Shown one piece after another: positions 18,620-27,166 of a stretch of 64,000 nt of DNA. Both the position numbers and the translations under genes were made by a program. This DNA is from Williamsia sp. (GTDB lineage: Bacteria; Bacteroidota; Bacteroidia; Chitinophagales; Chitinophagaceae): the NCBI GenBank assembly GCA_015069695.1, contig JADCRZ010000006.1, positions 176,150 through 240,149 on the forward strand. Direction: 5' to 3'. Positions within the stretch are counted from its first letter, which is position 1, and each line of letters starts with the position of its first letter. The notes beneath the pieces are model-generated. The model was not told the origin of the DNA. It did not search any database and was given only the letters and a program-made list of their open reading frames with translations.

Positions 18620-19042
18620 TCATTTCTTTTTGTACACCGATTTCAACGTGTACATGATTTCCTGCTTGCCTTCTATCAGGAACAAATAATCTTTGAACGC
18701 ACCCGACTTTGACTTGTACTTTGGATTGGATTTACTGCCAACGTACATGTAAACGCTCTGCTGCAAACCGTTAAACATAAATACCGTGTCGCGGGAGGAA
18801 CCCCCGATTCTTTGGAGCATGGCGCATGTATTCAATGAATCGGGCACGCATTTGTAATTGTCAGGCACGTATATCCTCACCTGCTGCGCATTTGCTGCAG
18901 GACTGCTTTGCCGGCCAGGCTGGGCAGCCACGCTGCCGGCAGTTGGAATGGATGAATACAATACGATCAGCATGACCAGGAAAAGGATGAGCAGTAAACC
19001 GGCTTTTTTTGCATAAGAAGTGTTCATATTGGTAGCTTTCAT
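18620..19042 (-). CDS. Small membrane-anchored protein of unknown function
   Basis: About 140 residues from the ATG at 19042 (MKATNMNTSYAKK); an in-frame ATG at 19027 is equally possible. The frame opens further upstream to 19144 but would overlap the preceding regulator gene. One hydrophobic helix (GLLLILFLVMLIVLYSSIP) follows a Lys pair, then a periplasmic domain of about 100 residues with two Cys close together (YKCVPDSLNTCAML) that could form a disulfide, and a Lys-rich C-terminus (YTLKSVYKKK). I do not recognise the family. It lies between the LytTR regulator and the TPR kinase on the same strand, so it may be a co-transcribed accessory of that signalling unit; that is inference from position only. 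Confidence 0.6.
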   Translation of the reverse strand: MKATNMNTSYAKKAGLLLILFLVMLIVLYSSIPTAGSVAAQPGRQSSPAANAQQVRIYVPDNYKCVPDSLNTCAMLQRIGGSSRDTVFMFNGLQQSVYMYVGSKSNPKYKSKSGAFKDYLFLIEGKQEIMYTLKSVYKKK

Positions 19043-19094
19043 GTTACTTGTTCCTGAAATCCGTTGAAGAAAAAAGAGGCATACAATGGCTTGT

Positions 19095-19805
19095 TCACGG
19101 GTTGCCAAGAATTTTATTGATCTCTTGCTTGTAAGTCTTTCCAATCGGCAGTTTGATGAGGCCTACGTTCAACTCACCATCTTCCATACGCCTGATCTTA
19201 TTCACAGCAACAGCATAACTCCTGTGAATACGGATAAATTTGTCCTTGGGCAAATTCTCCATAAAGTTTCCCAGGTTCATTAGTGTCGTATATTTCTTTT
19301 CTGCTGTAACAACCCTGGTGAAGTTTCCCAGTGCTTCCAGGTAAATTATCTCCCTGGTAGCAACCCGGTTCATGCTTGTTCCTTCCTTTATCATCAAAAT
19401 ATCCTGTTCAAACTGAAGGTCGTACTGCTCAGCTTTTTCCCTGATGGCAGCCAGTTCTTCCAGGCGCTGCACGGTTTGGTCGAACCGGTGTTTTTTCAGC
19501 GGTTTCAGGATGTAGTCGAGGGCATGAACGTCGAAAGCCTGAATGGCATATTCGGGATGGGAAGTGATAAAACAACACAAAGGCCGGTTGTCTATTTTTC
19601 TAAAAAACTCCATTCCGTTCATTCCGGGCATGTCTATGTCCATGAACAGGACATCAACTTTGCCGGATCTGAGTATGTCTAAACTTTCAACCGGATTGCT
19701 CAGGGAGGCAATCAATCTAAGAGAGGGATGTTGCTTTGTATACGCTTCAACAATCAACCTGTCAAGAAAATTGTCTTCTATTATAACACAATTGAAGCCG
19801 TCCAT
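19095..19805 (-). CDS. LytTR-family response regulator
   Basis: 236 residues, ATG at 19805. An N-terminal receiver domain (about 4-120) has the acidic pocket (IIEDN), phosphoacceptor Asp56 in VLFMDIDMPGMNG, the switch Thr/Ser region CFITSHPEYAI, and the conserved Lys in YILKPL. A C-terminal LytTR DNA-binding domain (about 135-235) includes REIIYLEALGNFTRV and FIRIHRSYAVAVNKI. LytTR regulators bind direct repeats in promoters when phosphorylated. No LytS-type kinase is adjacent; the only kinase in the cluster is the HisKA/TPR protein two genes downstream on the same strand. Targets are unknown. Confidence 0.9.
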   Translation of the reverse strand: MDGFNCVIIEDNFLDRLIVEAYTKQHPSLRLIASLSNPVESLDILRSGKVDVLFMDIDMPGMNGMEFFRKIDNRPLCCFITSHPEYAIQAFDVHALDYILKPLKKHRFDQTVQRLEELAAIREKAEQYDLQFEQDILMIKEGTSMNRVATREIIYLEALGNFTRVVTAEKKYTTLMNLGNFMENLPKDKFIRIHRSYAVAVNKIRRMEDGELNVGLIKLPIGKTYKQEINKILGNP

Positions 19806-20281
19806 TGCTTAAAAATATTCAATGACAAATGGGAATTTTCACGGGTGTGGTGTCTTCAGCTGATTCCTGCTTTTTACCGGCTTCATTAAACTGCTTTTCC
19901 CGACTGTAGTTCTTTATATAGACGAAGAAGTGTACCTAAATATAACATTTACTCTATTAACCAGCGAATATTCTTTTAAGCAAAAAACTCTTGCTTTTAC
20001 CTGTATCAACCAGTATGCATCTACAATGACTTGAAACAACACGGTTCCCTGCCTTCGTGTATTTTTTTGATACGTTCATCAACTTCCTACAGCCTTGGGC
20101 ACCCGCCCCGATAGCTTTGTTCCGGCAATCAAATGCCTTCCTCAAAAACCACTTTATGAGAAAATATGCCATTCACGATCCGCCGGGTACGGAAGCAATT
20201 CCACCGATACAACAAATAGCAGCAATCAACTGCATACAGGGGTTAACCCTTTTCTATTATACGCTTATCAATTCACGACAT
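19806..20281. other. Divergent intergenic region
   Basis: 476 bp between the leftward LytTR regulator and the rightward metalloprotease. It must carry both upstream regions. The frame of the protease extends back to 20057 but that part has no signal-peptide character. A 10-bp palindrome GGGTTAACCC sits at 20240-20249, 33 bp before the protease ATG; it could be an operator or chance. I see no RNA or small gene. Confidence 0.4.
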
Positions 20282-23140
20282 ATGTTTACCAGAATTTACC
20301 TACCAAAAATTTTACTTGTGGCATTGTGCGTGTTTCTCGCACTGCCCTTCCTGCAGGCACAACAAAAAGATACAACCAGGCGGCGCTGTGGATCTGATCT
20401 GTCTTACCTGCAACTGATCAACTCAAAAGACGGCGCATTCGCACAGCGGTACAAGCAGATCGACCAGTTTACCAGAAGCTATATCCAGCACCTGCGGCAG
20501 CTCAGAAAAGAAGGCATTTCAGGATACCGGACTTCTCCCATTATCATCCCCGTAGTTGTTCATGTCGTATACCAAATTCCTGAACAAAATGTTTCTCTTG
20601 CCCAGATACAAAGCCAGATAGATGTATTGAACCACGACTATCGCAGGCTGAACAGCGACATCAGTCTGGTGCCAGGCGCTTTTAATCCGTTTACATCAGA
20701 CTGTATGGTTGAGTTCAGGCTTGCAGTAAGAGATCCGAACTGTATGGCTACCACAGGGGTTACCAGAACCTCTACATCCGTATCCCAGTTTTCTCTTCCA
20801 ACAGATGCCCAGAGTACGCAACTGGCTTATAACCCGGTAAAATCATCCGCAGCAGGCGGGCATGATGCCTGGCCCGCTGATAAATACCTGAACATCTGGG
20901 TGTGTAAGCTGGCGTCCGGCTATCTGGGTTACTCTTCTTTCCCCGGCTTTCCGGCCAATGTAGACGGGGTTGTGATCGATTACCAGGCCTTTGGCACGTC
21001 AGGCTCGGCAGCTTCCCCTTACAACCTGGGAAGGACCGCCACCCACGAAATCGGACACTGGATGAACCTGCATCATATCTGGGGTGATGATGGCGACGGC
21101 TGTACGGGTTCTGACCAGGTAGATGATACGCCGAACCAGGCTGGCCCGAATTACAGCTGCCGGTCCTTCCCCTTTGTCACCTGCAGCAATGGCCCGAACG
21201 GTGATATGTTTATGAACTACATGGATTACACACCGGATGCCTGTATGAATATGTTTACGACTGGCCAGTCGGAGCGCATAGACGGCGCTTTGTACGGGGC
21301 GCGGTCGGCCCTGCTTGCATCCGACGCGCTGGTGCCGGTAACAGGTGCTACCACCACTACACCGGATCTTTATATGCAGGACACACCGGAGGACCAGGGC
21401 GTTGAACCGAATACCATTTCCACCTATATGTATAATACGGAAGACGTCTGGGTTCGCAATGCGGATGACGGACTTACCTACCAGGAGCACCAGAACCCCG
21501 TATACAGGCCTGTTTCATCCGGCAATCCCAACTATGTATATGTACGGGTACGCAACAGAAGCTGTGCAGGCGCAAGTGCCACCGGAACCCTCAAACTATA
21601 CTGGGGCAAAGCTTCCAGTGCCCTTGGATGGTCCGCCCCCTGGGATGGCAGTGTAACTTCTCCCGCACTCATGGGCGGCAGCATCAGCGCCGTTACTTCA
21701 GCATCGGTATCAGTTGCGCCCGGCGGCTTCCAGATCGTGAAATTCTCCTGGTACCCGCCCAACCCGTCCGACTATGCCAGCTTTGGAGCTGACCAGTCTC
21801 ATTTTTGCCTGCTGGCCCGGATAGAAACTTCCTCTGCACCACCCTACGGGATGACGAGCCCGGAAACAAACAACCTATGGGCAAACGTCCAGAATAACAA
21901 CAACATCGTCTGGAAGAACCTGTCTGTCGTTGGTGAAGTCACTGGAGGAAGAAGCATTTCTTCCCTTACTGTTGGAAACTTCGGCAGCAAGGCCATTACA
22001 TCAAAAATCTACTTCCAGTCCATCTGGTCAAAGCTCCAGGAAAACTTCCTGCAATACGGACAAGTAACCGTTGAGCTCAGCAAAGAGCTGTACGACAAAT
22101 GGAGCAAAGCAGACAAAGCAGGATCCGGATTCAGGGTGATCGACAGCAACAGACTGGTGATTGCAACACCGGCTGCATGGCTGGGACCATTTGATTTTAA
22201 AGGCGGTGAGGTATACAACATGAAATTCTTATTTGAATTTAACAAGAAGATTCCGTTCAACAGCACCCGGAGCTTTGGGTTCAATGTTGAGCAAACAAGC
22301 CTGGATGCAGCAGGAAAGGAACAGCCAATGGGAGGAGAGACCTTTATCATCAAAAGCCAGAATGACGAACCGGCTGCGCCGTTCACAGGCGACCTGAAAG
22401 TGCAGATCAAAGCATGGCTTCAGGGTGCATACCAGGCTGCAGACAAACTGATGACCGACAGCATCCGGGGCAAAGCTTTCCTGCCTGGAACAACGCCCTA
22501 TCCCAACCTGAAGTTTGTTGCTGCAAACAACCCGGTAGATGAGCTGACAGATATGGGTGTGCTGGAAACCGAAGGCGCAGATGCAATCACCGACTGGGTT
22601 TGGGTTGAACTGCGCAAAGCAGATACGGCCGCAAAAGTGGTGGCAACCAGGTCGGCCCTCATCCGGAGAGATGGCCGGGTAGTGGATATAGATGGCGTTT
22701 CACCTGTTTCATTCAGCAACCTGGACATAGGATCTTACTACGTTGCCCTGCGGCACCGCAACCACCTGGGTGTAATGACAATCCGGCCGGTTCAATTGAG
22801 CCGCAATTCTATAACCCAGATCGACTTTACTGATCCCAACACACCGACATACGGAACGGAAGCCCAGCTCAGCCAGAATGGAGTTATGATGCTCAGGGCC
22901 GGTGATGCCAACGGTGACGGACGGATCCGCTACAACGGTTCTTCAAATGACAAGAATGCTGTGCTCTCAAAGGTTGGATTGAACACGAGCAACAACATCT
23001 TACCGCAGTATGACAGGACGGACATCAACCTGGACGGCAAGATCCGCTACAACGGAGCTGCCAACGATAAGAATGAAATCCTGAAGTCGGCCGGTTTGTC
23101 AACTCCCAACCGGGTTATTACAGAACAAATTCCCAACTAA
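20282..23140 (+). CDS. Secreted M43-family (pappalysin-like) zinc metalloprotease with dockerin-like C-terminus
   Basis: 952 residues from ATG 20282 (MFTRIYLPKILL), which begins a clear signal peptide ending FLQAQQ. The protease domain has PIIIPVVVHVVYQIPEQNVS, the zinc motif HEIGHWMNLHH (His255, Glu256, His259, His265), an insert of paired Cys, and the Met-turn MNYMDY, as in M43 enzymes of Bacteroidota. Middle beta-rich domains (about 360-830) include DLYMQDTPEDQGVEPN and VYVRVRNRSCAGA. The end carries two dockerin-like calcium loops 39 residues apart: GDANGDGRIRYNG (Asp875, Asn877, Asp879) and DINLDGKIRYNG (Asp914, Asn916, Asp918). There is no T9SS sorting domain of its own, although such proteases usually have one. 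The next gene, 15 bp on, does have one. Confidence 0.9.
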   Translation: MFTRIYLPKILLVALCVFLALPFLQAQQKDTTRRRCGSDLSYLQLINSKDGAFAQRYKQIDQFTRSYIQHLRQLRKEGISGYRTSPIIIPVVVHVVYQIPEQNVSLAQIQSQIDVLNHDYRRLNSDISLVPGAFNPFTSDCMVEFRLAVRDPNCMATTGVTRTSTSVSQFSLPTDAQSTQLAYNPVKSSAAGGHDAWPADKYLNIWVCKLASGYLGYSSFPGFPANVDGVVIDYQAFGTSGSAASPYNLGRTATHEIGHWMNLHHIWGDDGDGCTGSDQVDDTPNQAGPNYSCRSFPFVTCSNGPNGDMFMNYMDYTPDACMNMFTTGQSERIDGALYGARSALLASDALVPVTGATTTTPDLYMQDTPEDQGVEPNTISTYMYNTEDVWVRNADDGLTYQEHQNPVYRPVSSGNPNYVYVRVRNRSCAGASATGTLKLYWGKASSALGWSAPWDGSVTSPALMGGSISAVTSASVSVAPGGFQIVKFSWYPPNPSDYASFGADQSHFCLLARIETSSAPPYGMTSPETNNLWANVQNNNNIVWKNLSVVGEVTGGRSISSLTVGNFGSKAITSKIYFQSIWSKLQENFLQYGQVTVELSKELYDKWSKADKAGSGFRVIDSNRLVIATPAAWLGPFDFKGGEVYNMKFLFEFNKKIPFNSTRSFGFNVEQTSLDAAGKEQPMGGETFIIKSQNDEPAAPFTGDLKVQIKAWLQGAYQAADKLMTDSIRGKAFLPGTTPYPNLKFVAANNPVDELTDMGVLETEGADAITDWVWVELRKADTAAKVVATRSALIRRDGRVVDIDGVSPVSFSNLDIGSYYVALRHRNHLGVMTIRPVQLSRNSITQIDFTDPNTPTYGTEAQLSQNGVMMLRAGDANGDGRIRYNGSSNDKNAVLSKVGLNTSNNILPQYDRTDINLDGKIRYNGAANDKNEILKSAGLSTPNRVITEQIPN

Positions 23141-23155
23141 TAAATCATCTGTTTT

Positions 23156-24214
23156 ATGAAATATTCTCTTCTTTGGATACTAGTGCTGCTGTTATCCTTT
23201 ACAGAAGCCTACCCCCAGCACTACGAGCTCAGGGCGGTCAACAAAGGCAACGGAATCATCGGGGTGGAAATGCGCATCACATCCGGCACGCCCCCGGCAT
23301 CCACCAACTCGGTTACAGACCTCGTATTCGGAATAAAATGGCTAAGCAGCTACAACGTAGATCTTGAAAGTGCCATTACAACCAGTTACAACATCGTAAA
23401 ATCCGATACCAGAAAGCTGAAGGGGAGCTACCATGTACAAGCATTTTCCGCCACCAACACGCCCTTTTCCATACCTGCCAACTGGGCGTTAAACAGCTGG
23501 GTGGAGATCATGTCGGTGCGCAACACAGTAACCGGTACCGGCACCGGAACCTTTGAGATCGCAGAACCCGGATTCGACAACACAACCGATCCCAACCTCG
23601 GCATTGATCTGACCGACTACACACCTGTTGTTACCGCAAGCGCCATGAATGTGGCCTTGCCGGTACACCTGACAAAGTTCGAGTTGGCTTCCGGCTACAG
23701 AAGCATCAAGTTGCTGTGGGCGGCCAACAATGAACAAAACAGCAAGGGATTTACAGTTGAACGGTCGGAAGAAAAAGGCGCAGGCTACAAGGAGATTGCA
23801 TTTATCAATTCCAAAGGTGCAAACAGCGACAACCAGTACGAATTTGTTGACCCGAACGTACAGGCAGGCATTGCTTATTATTACAGGCTGAAGCAAATAG
23901 ACCTGAATGGGCAATACACTTATTCAGAAACCAGGTCATTGGTACTGGACACAAAGGAAAACAGCGGCATCAAGATTATGCCCAATCCGGTCGGCCAAAC
24001 GATGCAGGTCTTGTTCGACAAGGTTGATCTGACAGGAGCTGCTACCATCAAGGTTTTTGATGTAAAAGGTTCGCTCATCCGGTCGATGCAGTACACGGGA
24101 GGAAGAGGGGGAAAGATGGATATTGATGTATCCACATTAAGGAGCGGCCAACATATTCTGACAGTAGAACAAGCAGGCAGGATGGTATACTCCGCATCGT
24201 TTAGCAAAAGATAA
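23156..24214 (+). CDS. T9SS-sorted surface protein, possible cohesin-like partner of the protease
   Basis: 352 residues, ATG 23156, 15 bp after the protease stop. Signal peptide about 1-21. Domain 1 (about 22-165) is a beta-rich module starting YELRAVNKGNGIIGVEMRI; I do not recognise it with certainty, but length and strand pattern would suit a cohesin-type jelly roll. Domain 2 (about 168-265) is an FN3-like module common in Bacteroidota (LTKFELASGYRSIKLLWAAN ... YYYRLKQIDLNG). Domain 3 (about 272-352) is a type A T9SS sorting domain: IKIMPNPVGQ, TIKVFDVKGSLIRSM, LRSGQHILTVEQAG. It is therefore exported through the type IX secretion pore and anchored or released at the surface. Co-transcription with a protease carrying dockerin-like repeats suggests it may hold that protease; this is inference. 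Confidence 0.85.
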   Translation: MKYSLLWILVLLLSFTEAYPQHYELRAVNKGNGIIGVEMRITSGTPPASTNSVTDLVFGIKWLSSYNVDLESAITTSYNIVKSDTRKLKGSYHVQAFSATNTPFSIPANWALNSWVEIMSVRNTVTGTGTGTFEIAEPGFDNTTDPNLGIDLTDYTPVVTASAMNVALPVHLTKFELASGYRSIKLLWAANNEQNSKGFTVERSEEKGAGYKEIAFINSKGANSDNQYEFVDPNVQAGIAYYYRLKQIDLNGQYTYSETRSLVLDTKENSGIKIMPNPVGQTMQVLFDKVDLTGAATIKVFDVKGSLIRSMQYTGGRGGKMDIDVSTLRSGQHILTVEQAGRMVYSASFSKR

Positions 24215-24334
24215 ATTCAGCGAGCCGGAGAAAGTAAACAAGCGGCCCATCGGAACGGTGCGGCTGCTTGTCCTCTCTTGTTTGCTTCTGTTTCTGCCGG
24301 TCTACTACCGCAACACAGGTTATCTGCATTAACA

Positions 24335-24390
24335 AAGCATATTGCTGCTGAACAGACAAGCGCTGTTTCAGCAGCAATATGCTTATTTTT
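24335..24390 (+). terminator. Long hairpin terminator after the T9SS-sorted gene
   Basis: Arms 24335-24355 and 24363-24384 pair over 21 bp with one bulged A and a seven-base loop. ATTTTT follows on the plus strand. It lies 120 bp after the stop at 24214. A second, weaker stem just after that stop (24248-24281, ACAAGC with GCTTGT) is possible. The remainder of the 368-bp gap to 24583 shows nothing else I can name. Confidence 0.7.
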
Positions 24391-24582
24391 AGCAGGATGA
24401 GCCTTTCCGGATATGCAGTCTGGAAATGGAAAACCGGCCTGCTTACCCATCTTTGCATAATTTGTGTTTCTTTGGATACCGGAGAAACAGCGTAATTCAA
24501 GGATTACAGAAACGATGCAAGTGGTTCAAGGGGGTTGCTTCCGGGGCACGTGGATTGCCTGTATAAAGTTTAAAATACTGAT

Positions 24583-25563
24583 ATGGAATATGTAAAATTC
24601 GGGCATACCGGCATGAAGGTATCTAAAATATGCCTTGGCACGATGACGTATGGAGAGCCGACAGACCGGTGGCCATGGGCGCTCCGGGAAGCAGAAAGCC
24701 GGCCCTTTATTCAGAAAGCCCTTGAGCTGGGTATCAACTTTTTTGATACGGCAGACGTATACTCAATGGGCAAAAGCGAGGAAGTGGTTGGCCGGGCCCT
24801 GAAGGATTTTGCAAAACGCGACGAGGTCGTCATCGCCACAAAAGTCTTTAACCCCATGGGCCCCGCACCCAACAGCCGCGGCCTTTCCCGCAAGCATATC
24901 ATGAGCGCCATCGACGCCAGCCTTACACGGCTTGGCACTGATTACGTAGACCTTTACCAGACACACCGCTGGGACTATGACACGCCACTGGAAGAAACGC
25001 TGGAAGCCCTGCACGATGTGGTAAAAGCAGGCAAGGCACGCTACATTGGTGCTTCCTCCATGTATGCCTGGCAGTTTGCACAAGCCCTGTACACGGCCGA
25101 CCTGCACGGCTGGACCCGCTTTGTATCGATGCAGCCGCAATACAATTTGATTTACCGGGAAGAAGAACGGGAAATGCTGCCCCTGTGCAAGGATCAGCGG
25201 ATCGCTGTTATTCCCTGGTCACCATTGGCGCGTGGACTGCTTACCGGCAAGCGAACCAAGGAGCGCAACGAAACCGAACGCGCCCGTACCGACGCTTATG
25301 CCAAGAGCCTTTATAACCGTGATGATGACTTTGCAGTTGCAGCCGCCGTGGATGAAGTAGCACAGCAGCGCGGCGTACCGGCTGCACAGGTTGCACTGGC
25401 CTGGCATTTTACCAACCCGGTTGTTACAGCCCCGATCATCGGAGCCAGCAAACCCGGCCACCTGGAAGACGCTATAGGAGCACTTGGGGTGAAGCTATCC
25501 GGTGAAGAAATCAAGAAGCTGGAAGCGCCTTATCAGCCGCACCCGGTATTGGGGCATTCCTGA
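24583..25563 (+). CDS. Aldo/keto reductase
   Basis: 326 residues, ATG 24583. A complete (beta/alpha)8 aldo/keto reductase of the YghZ/Kv-beta-like branch: KFGHTGMKVSKICLGTMTYG at the start, NFFDTADVYSMGKSEEVVG, and the catalytic tetrad Asp55, Tyr60, Lys87 (IATKVF) and His128 (LYQTHRWD). The NADPH-phosphate binding end is APIIGASKPGHLEDA. The enzyme reduces aldehydes or ketones, or oxidises sugars or alcohols, in the cytoplasm; the natural substrate is not predictable from sequence. It is monocistronic, between the terminator at 24335-24390 and a convergent gene. Confidence 0.93.
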   Translation: MEYVKFGHTGMKVSKICLGTMTYGEPTDRWPWALREAESRPFIQKALELGINFFDTADVYSMGKSEEVVGRALKDFAKRDEVVIATKVFNPMGPAPNSRGLSRKHIMSAIDASLTRLGTDYVDLYQTHRWDYDTPLEETLEALHDVVKAGKARYIGASSMYAWQFAQALYTADLHGWTRFVSMQPQYNLIYREEEREMLPLCKDQRIAVIPWSPLARGLLTGKRTKERNETERARTDAYAKSLYNRDDDFAVAAAVDEVAQQRGVPAAQVALAWHFTNPVVTAPIIGASKPGHLEDAIGALGVKLSGEEIKKLEAPYQPHPVLGHS

Positions 25564-25836
25564 TGCAACTTTAAAAAATAGTTCATAGACCATTTTAGTA
25601 TATGAGGGCTCCGGAACAGGAAAGCTGAACTTTAGCCCAACAAAACCTGCTTTCACTTATCGCCTACAAGATGCCAGGCCTGAACTGAGAAAAGGTACGC
25701 TTATACTTGTAAGGTGATCACTGATCTCCCCGGAAAATCAAACCCGTTTAGTATGAAATTTACCTGAACCCTGTGTGGAGAAACCACGCAAAACAGATGC
25801 GGTGTCAATGTTGGCGCAGGTATTTGCCGCTTAAAA

Positions 25837-26910
25837 CTACTGGTATTGAATGTACACCGGTTGCGGATACAGCTCCAGGATCTCTTTCGGCTGCATCGGT
25901 GCAGGCCAACGCGGGCGCTCGACATCATTCTTGTAAAACACTTTGAAGCCGGTGAACTGGACAGGCTCCCTGGCGATAAAGCGCTTGTAGGTGTCCAGCT
26001 TCTTTGCCGGAAAGCCAAACCCGTCCATGTGCATGATGATCTGTACTTCCGGTGTTATCCGGACCTTCCGGTAATTTGTTACCATGCCCTGCGTAAACCT
26101 GTGTACCACCAGCACTTTGGGAGGAATGTTGTTTTCCTGTACCAGTTGGGCCAGGTAAGCGGAGGCATAGTTGATGTCTTCGGCATCGAAGGTGCCAATG
26201 GAAGTACCGGGCACTTTTCCCGCCTTCATGGAAAACTCCGGGTCTATCCCAAGATGCACATCCGGCAGGATCAAATACTTCCTGAGCGGAGGGATTTCCT
26301 CCGCCAGGCTGCTATGGCCCACCTGGATGTCCAGAAACACGATGGCATTAATCTTTCGCGCCAGGGCCAGCACACTGTCGATCTGGTGGCCGGGCATACG
26401 CATTCTGTACGTGCTGTTTGGCCCTGGCCTGCTCTGGGCAGTAACCGCTATGTAGTGCAGGGCAGGCTGTACCGGGATGAGCGTGTCGGCTTCTTCCCAT
26501 TTCTTCACCTCTGCCTGCAGCCTTCCCAGCATTTCATCAGGAGGAAGCGCCCCCAGGATGCCCATTCCTTTGGAGTAAAGATTTCCATAGTATGCAACGA
26601 TCCTCTTGAAGGGTGTGATGGCACCCGGCAACGGATAACCCTCTTTCACAGACCAGATGCTGTCTGGTTTGTTGTGCGTCAAAGCAGCCAATATCCTTTG
26701 GTACTTCAATGTATCGAAATCAGTTCTGGCGGCAGCTTGCTGCAAACCGGCTTTTTTGGATAGCCGGCCGTGTTGTATGTGCGCAAGGGAACTGTCGCCA
26801 GAACGGCTGCCGGCTGGAGTGGATGGATTACAGAACACGAAAAGCTGGCAGATAAGTAATAAGGGGACAACGTTGCCCCCAACGGCACGGATAACCTGGT
26901 AAAACTTCAT
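25837..26910 (-). CDS. Secreted or lipoprotein hydrolase-like protein of an uncharacterised TIM-barrel-like family
   Basis: 357 residues, ATG 26910. A hydrophobic N-terminus (VVPLLLICQLFVFCNPS) could be a signal peptide with a relaxed lipobox at Cys27. Conserved-looking blocks are spaced like beta-strand ends of an alpha/beta barrel: VAYYGNLYSKGMGILG, PALHYIAVTAQ, AIVFLDIQVGHSS, LGIDPEFSM, VLVVHRFTQGM and IIMHMDGFG. I recall similar proteins of unknown function in Actinobacteria, but know no reaction. A 305-codon frame lies antisense (25846-26763); the minus-strand reading is preferred because of its signal peptide and ordered motifs. It converges with the aldo/keto reductase and has no operon partner. 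Confidence 0.75.
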   Translation of the reverse strand: MKFYQVIRAVGGNVVPLLLICQLFVFCNPSTPAGSRSGDSSLAHIQHGRLSKKAGLQQAAARTDFDTLKYQRILAALTHNKPDSIWSVKEGYPLPGAITPFKRIVAYYGNLYSKGMGILGALPPDEMLGRLQAEVKKWEEADTLIPVQPALHYIAVTAQSRPGPNSTYRMRMPGHQIDSVLALARKINAIVFLDIQVGHSSLAEEIPPLRKYLILPDVHLGIDPEFSMKAGKVPGTSIGTFDAEDINYASAYLAQLVQENNIPPKVLVVHRFTQGMVTNYRKVRITPEVQIIMHMDGFGFPAKKLDTYKRFIAREPVQFTGFKVFYKNDVERPRWPAPMQPKEILELYPQPVYIQYQ

Positions 26911-27166
26911 GAAACAGTATATTTTGCTCAGAGGGTTCAGCCATCATCTGTTTCAAAAGATCTGGCCGGCTTAACCAGCGGCTCTGAACAGGGAAACGGG
27001 ATTAAAATGCAGGTCAAGATAATAAGATTTTTTAATTCAGTTGACTTTTCTACTTCTCATCTTCCCGGACCTGTTTTTGAAAACAGGGCACCATTTTGAA
27101 AACTTTTAGAACAGGCCGGCTGCAGGCAATCTCAATAGCTTTTTACTGAATGGCTTAAGATTTTTC

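Noticed and set aside
20240..20249. Palindrome GGGTTAACCC before the protease gene
   Set aside because: A 10-bp palindrome is expected by chance in a region this size; no second copy or promoter context supports an operator.
20057..20281. N-terminal extension of the protease frame
   Set aside because: 75 extra codons without secretion signal character; the ATG at 20282 starts a good signal peptide.
24201..24500. 99-codon frame on the minus strand
   Set aside because: Runs through the long inverted repeat of the terminator and has no domain similarity.
25846..26763. 305-codon frame on the plus strand
   Set aside because: Fully antisense to the 357-residue exported protein, with no recognisable domain; the minus-strand reading has a signal peptide and ordered motifs.
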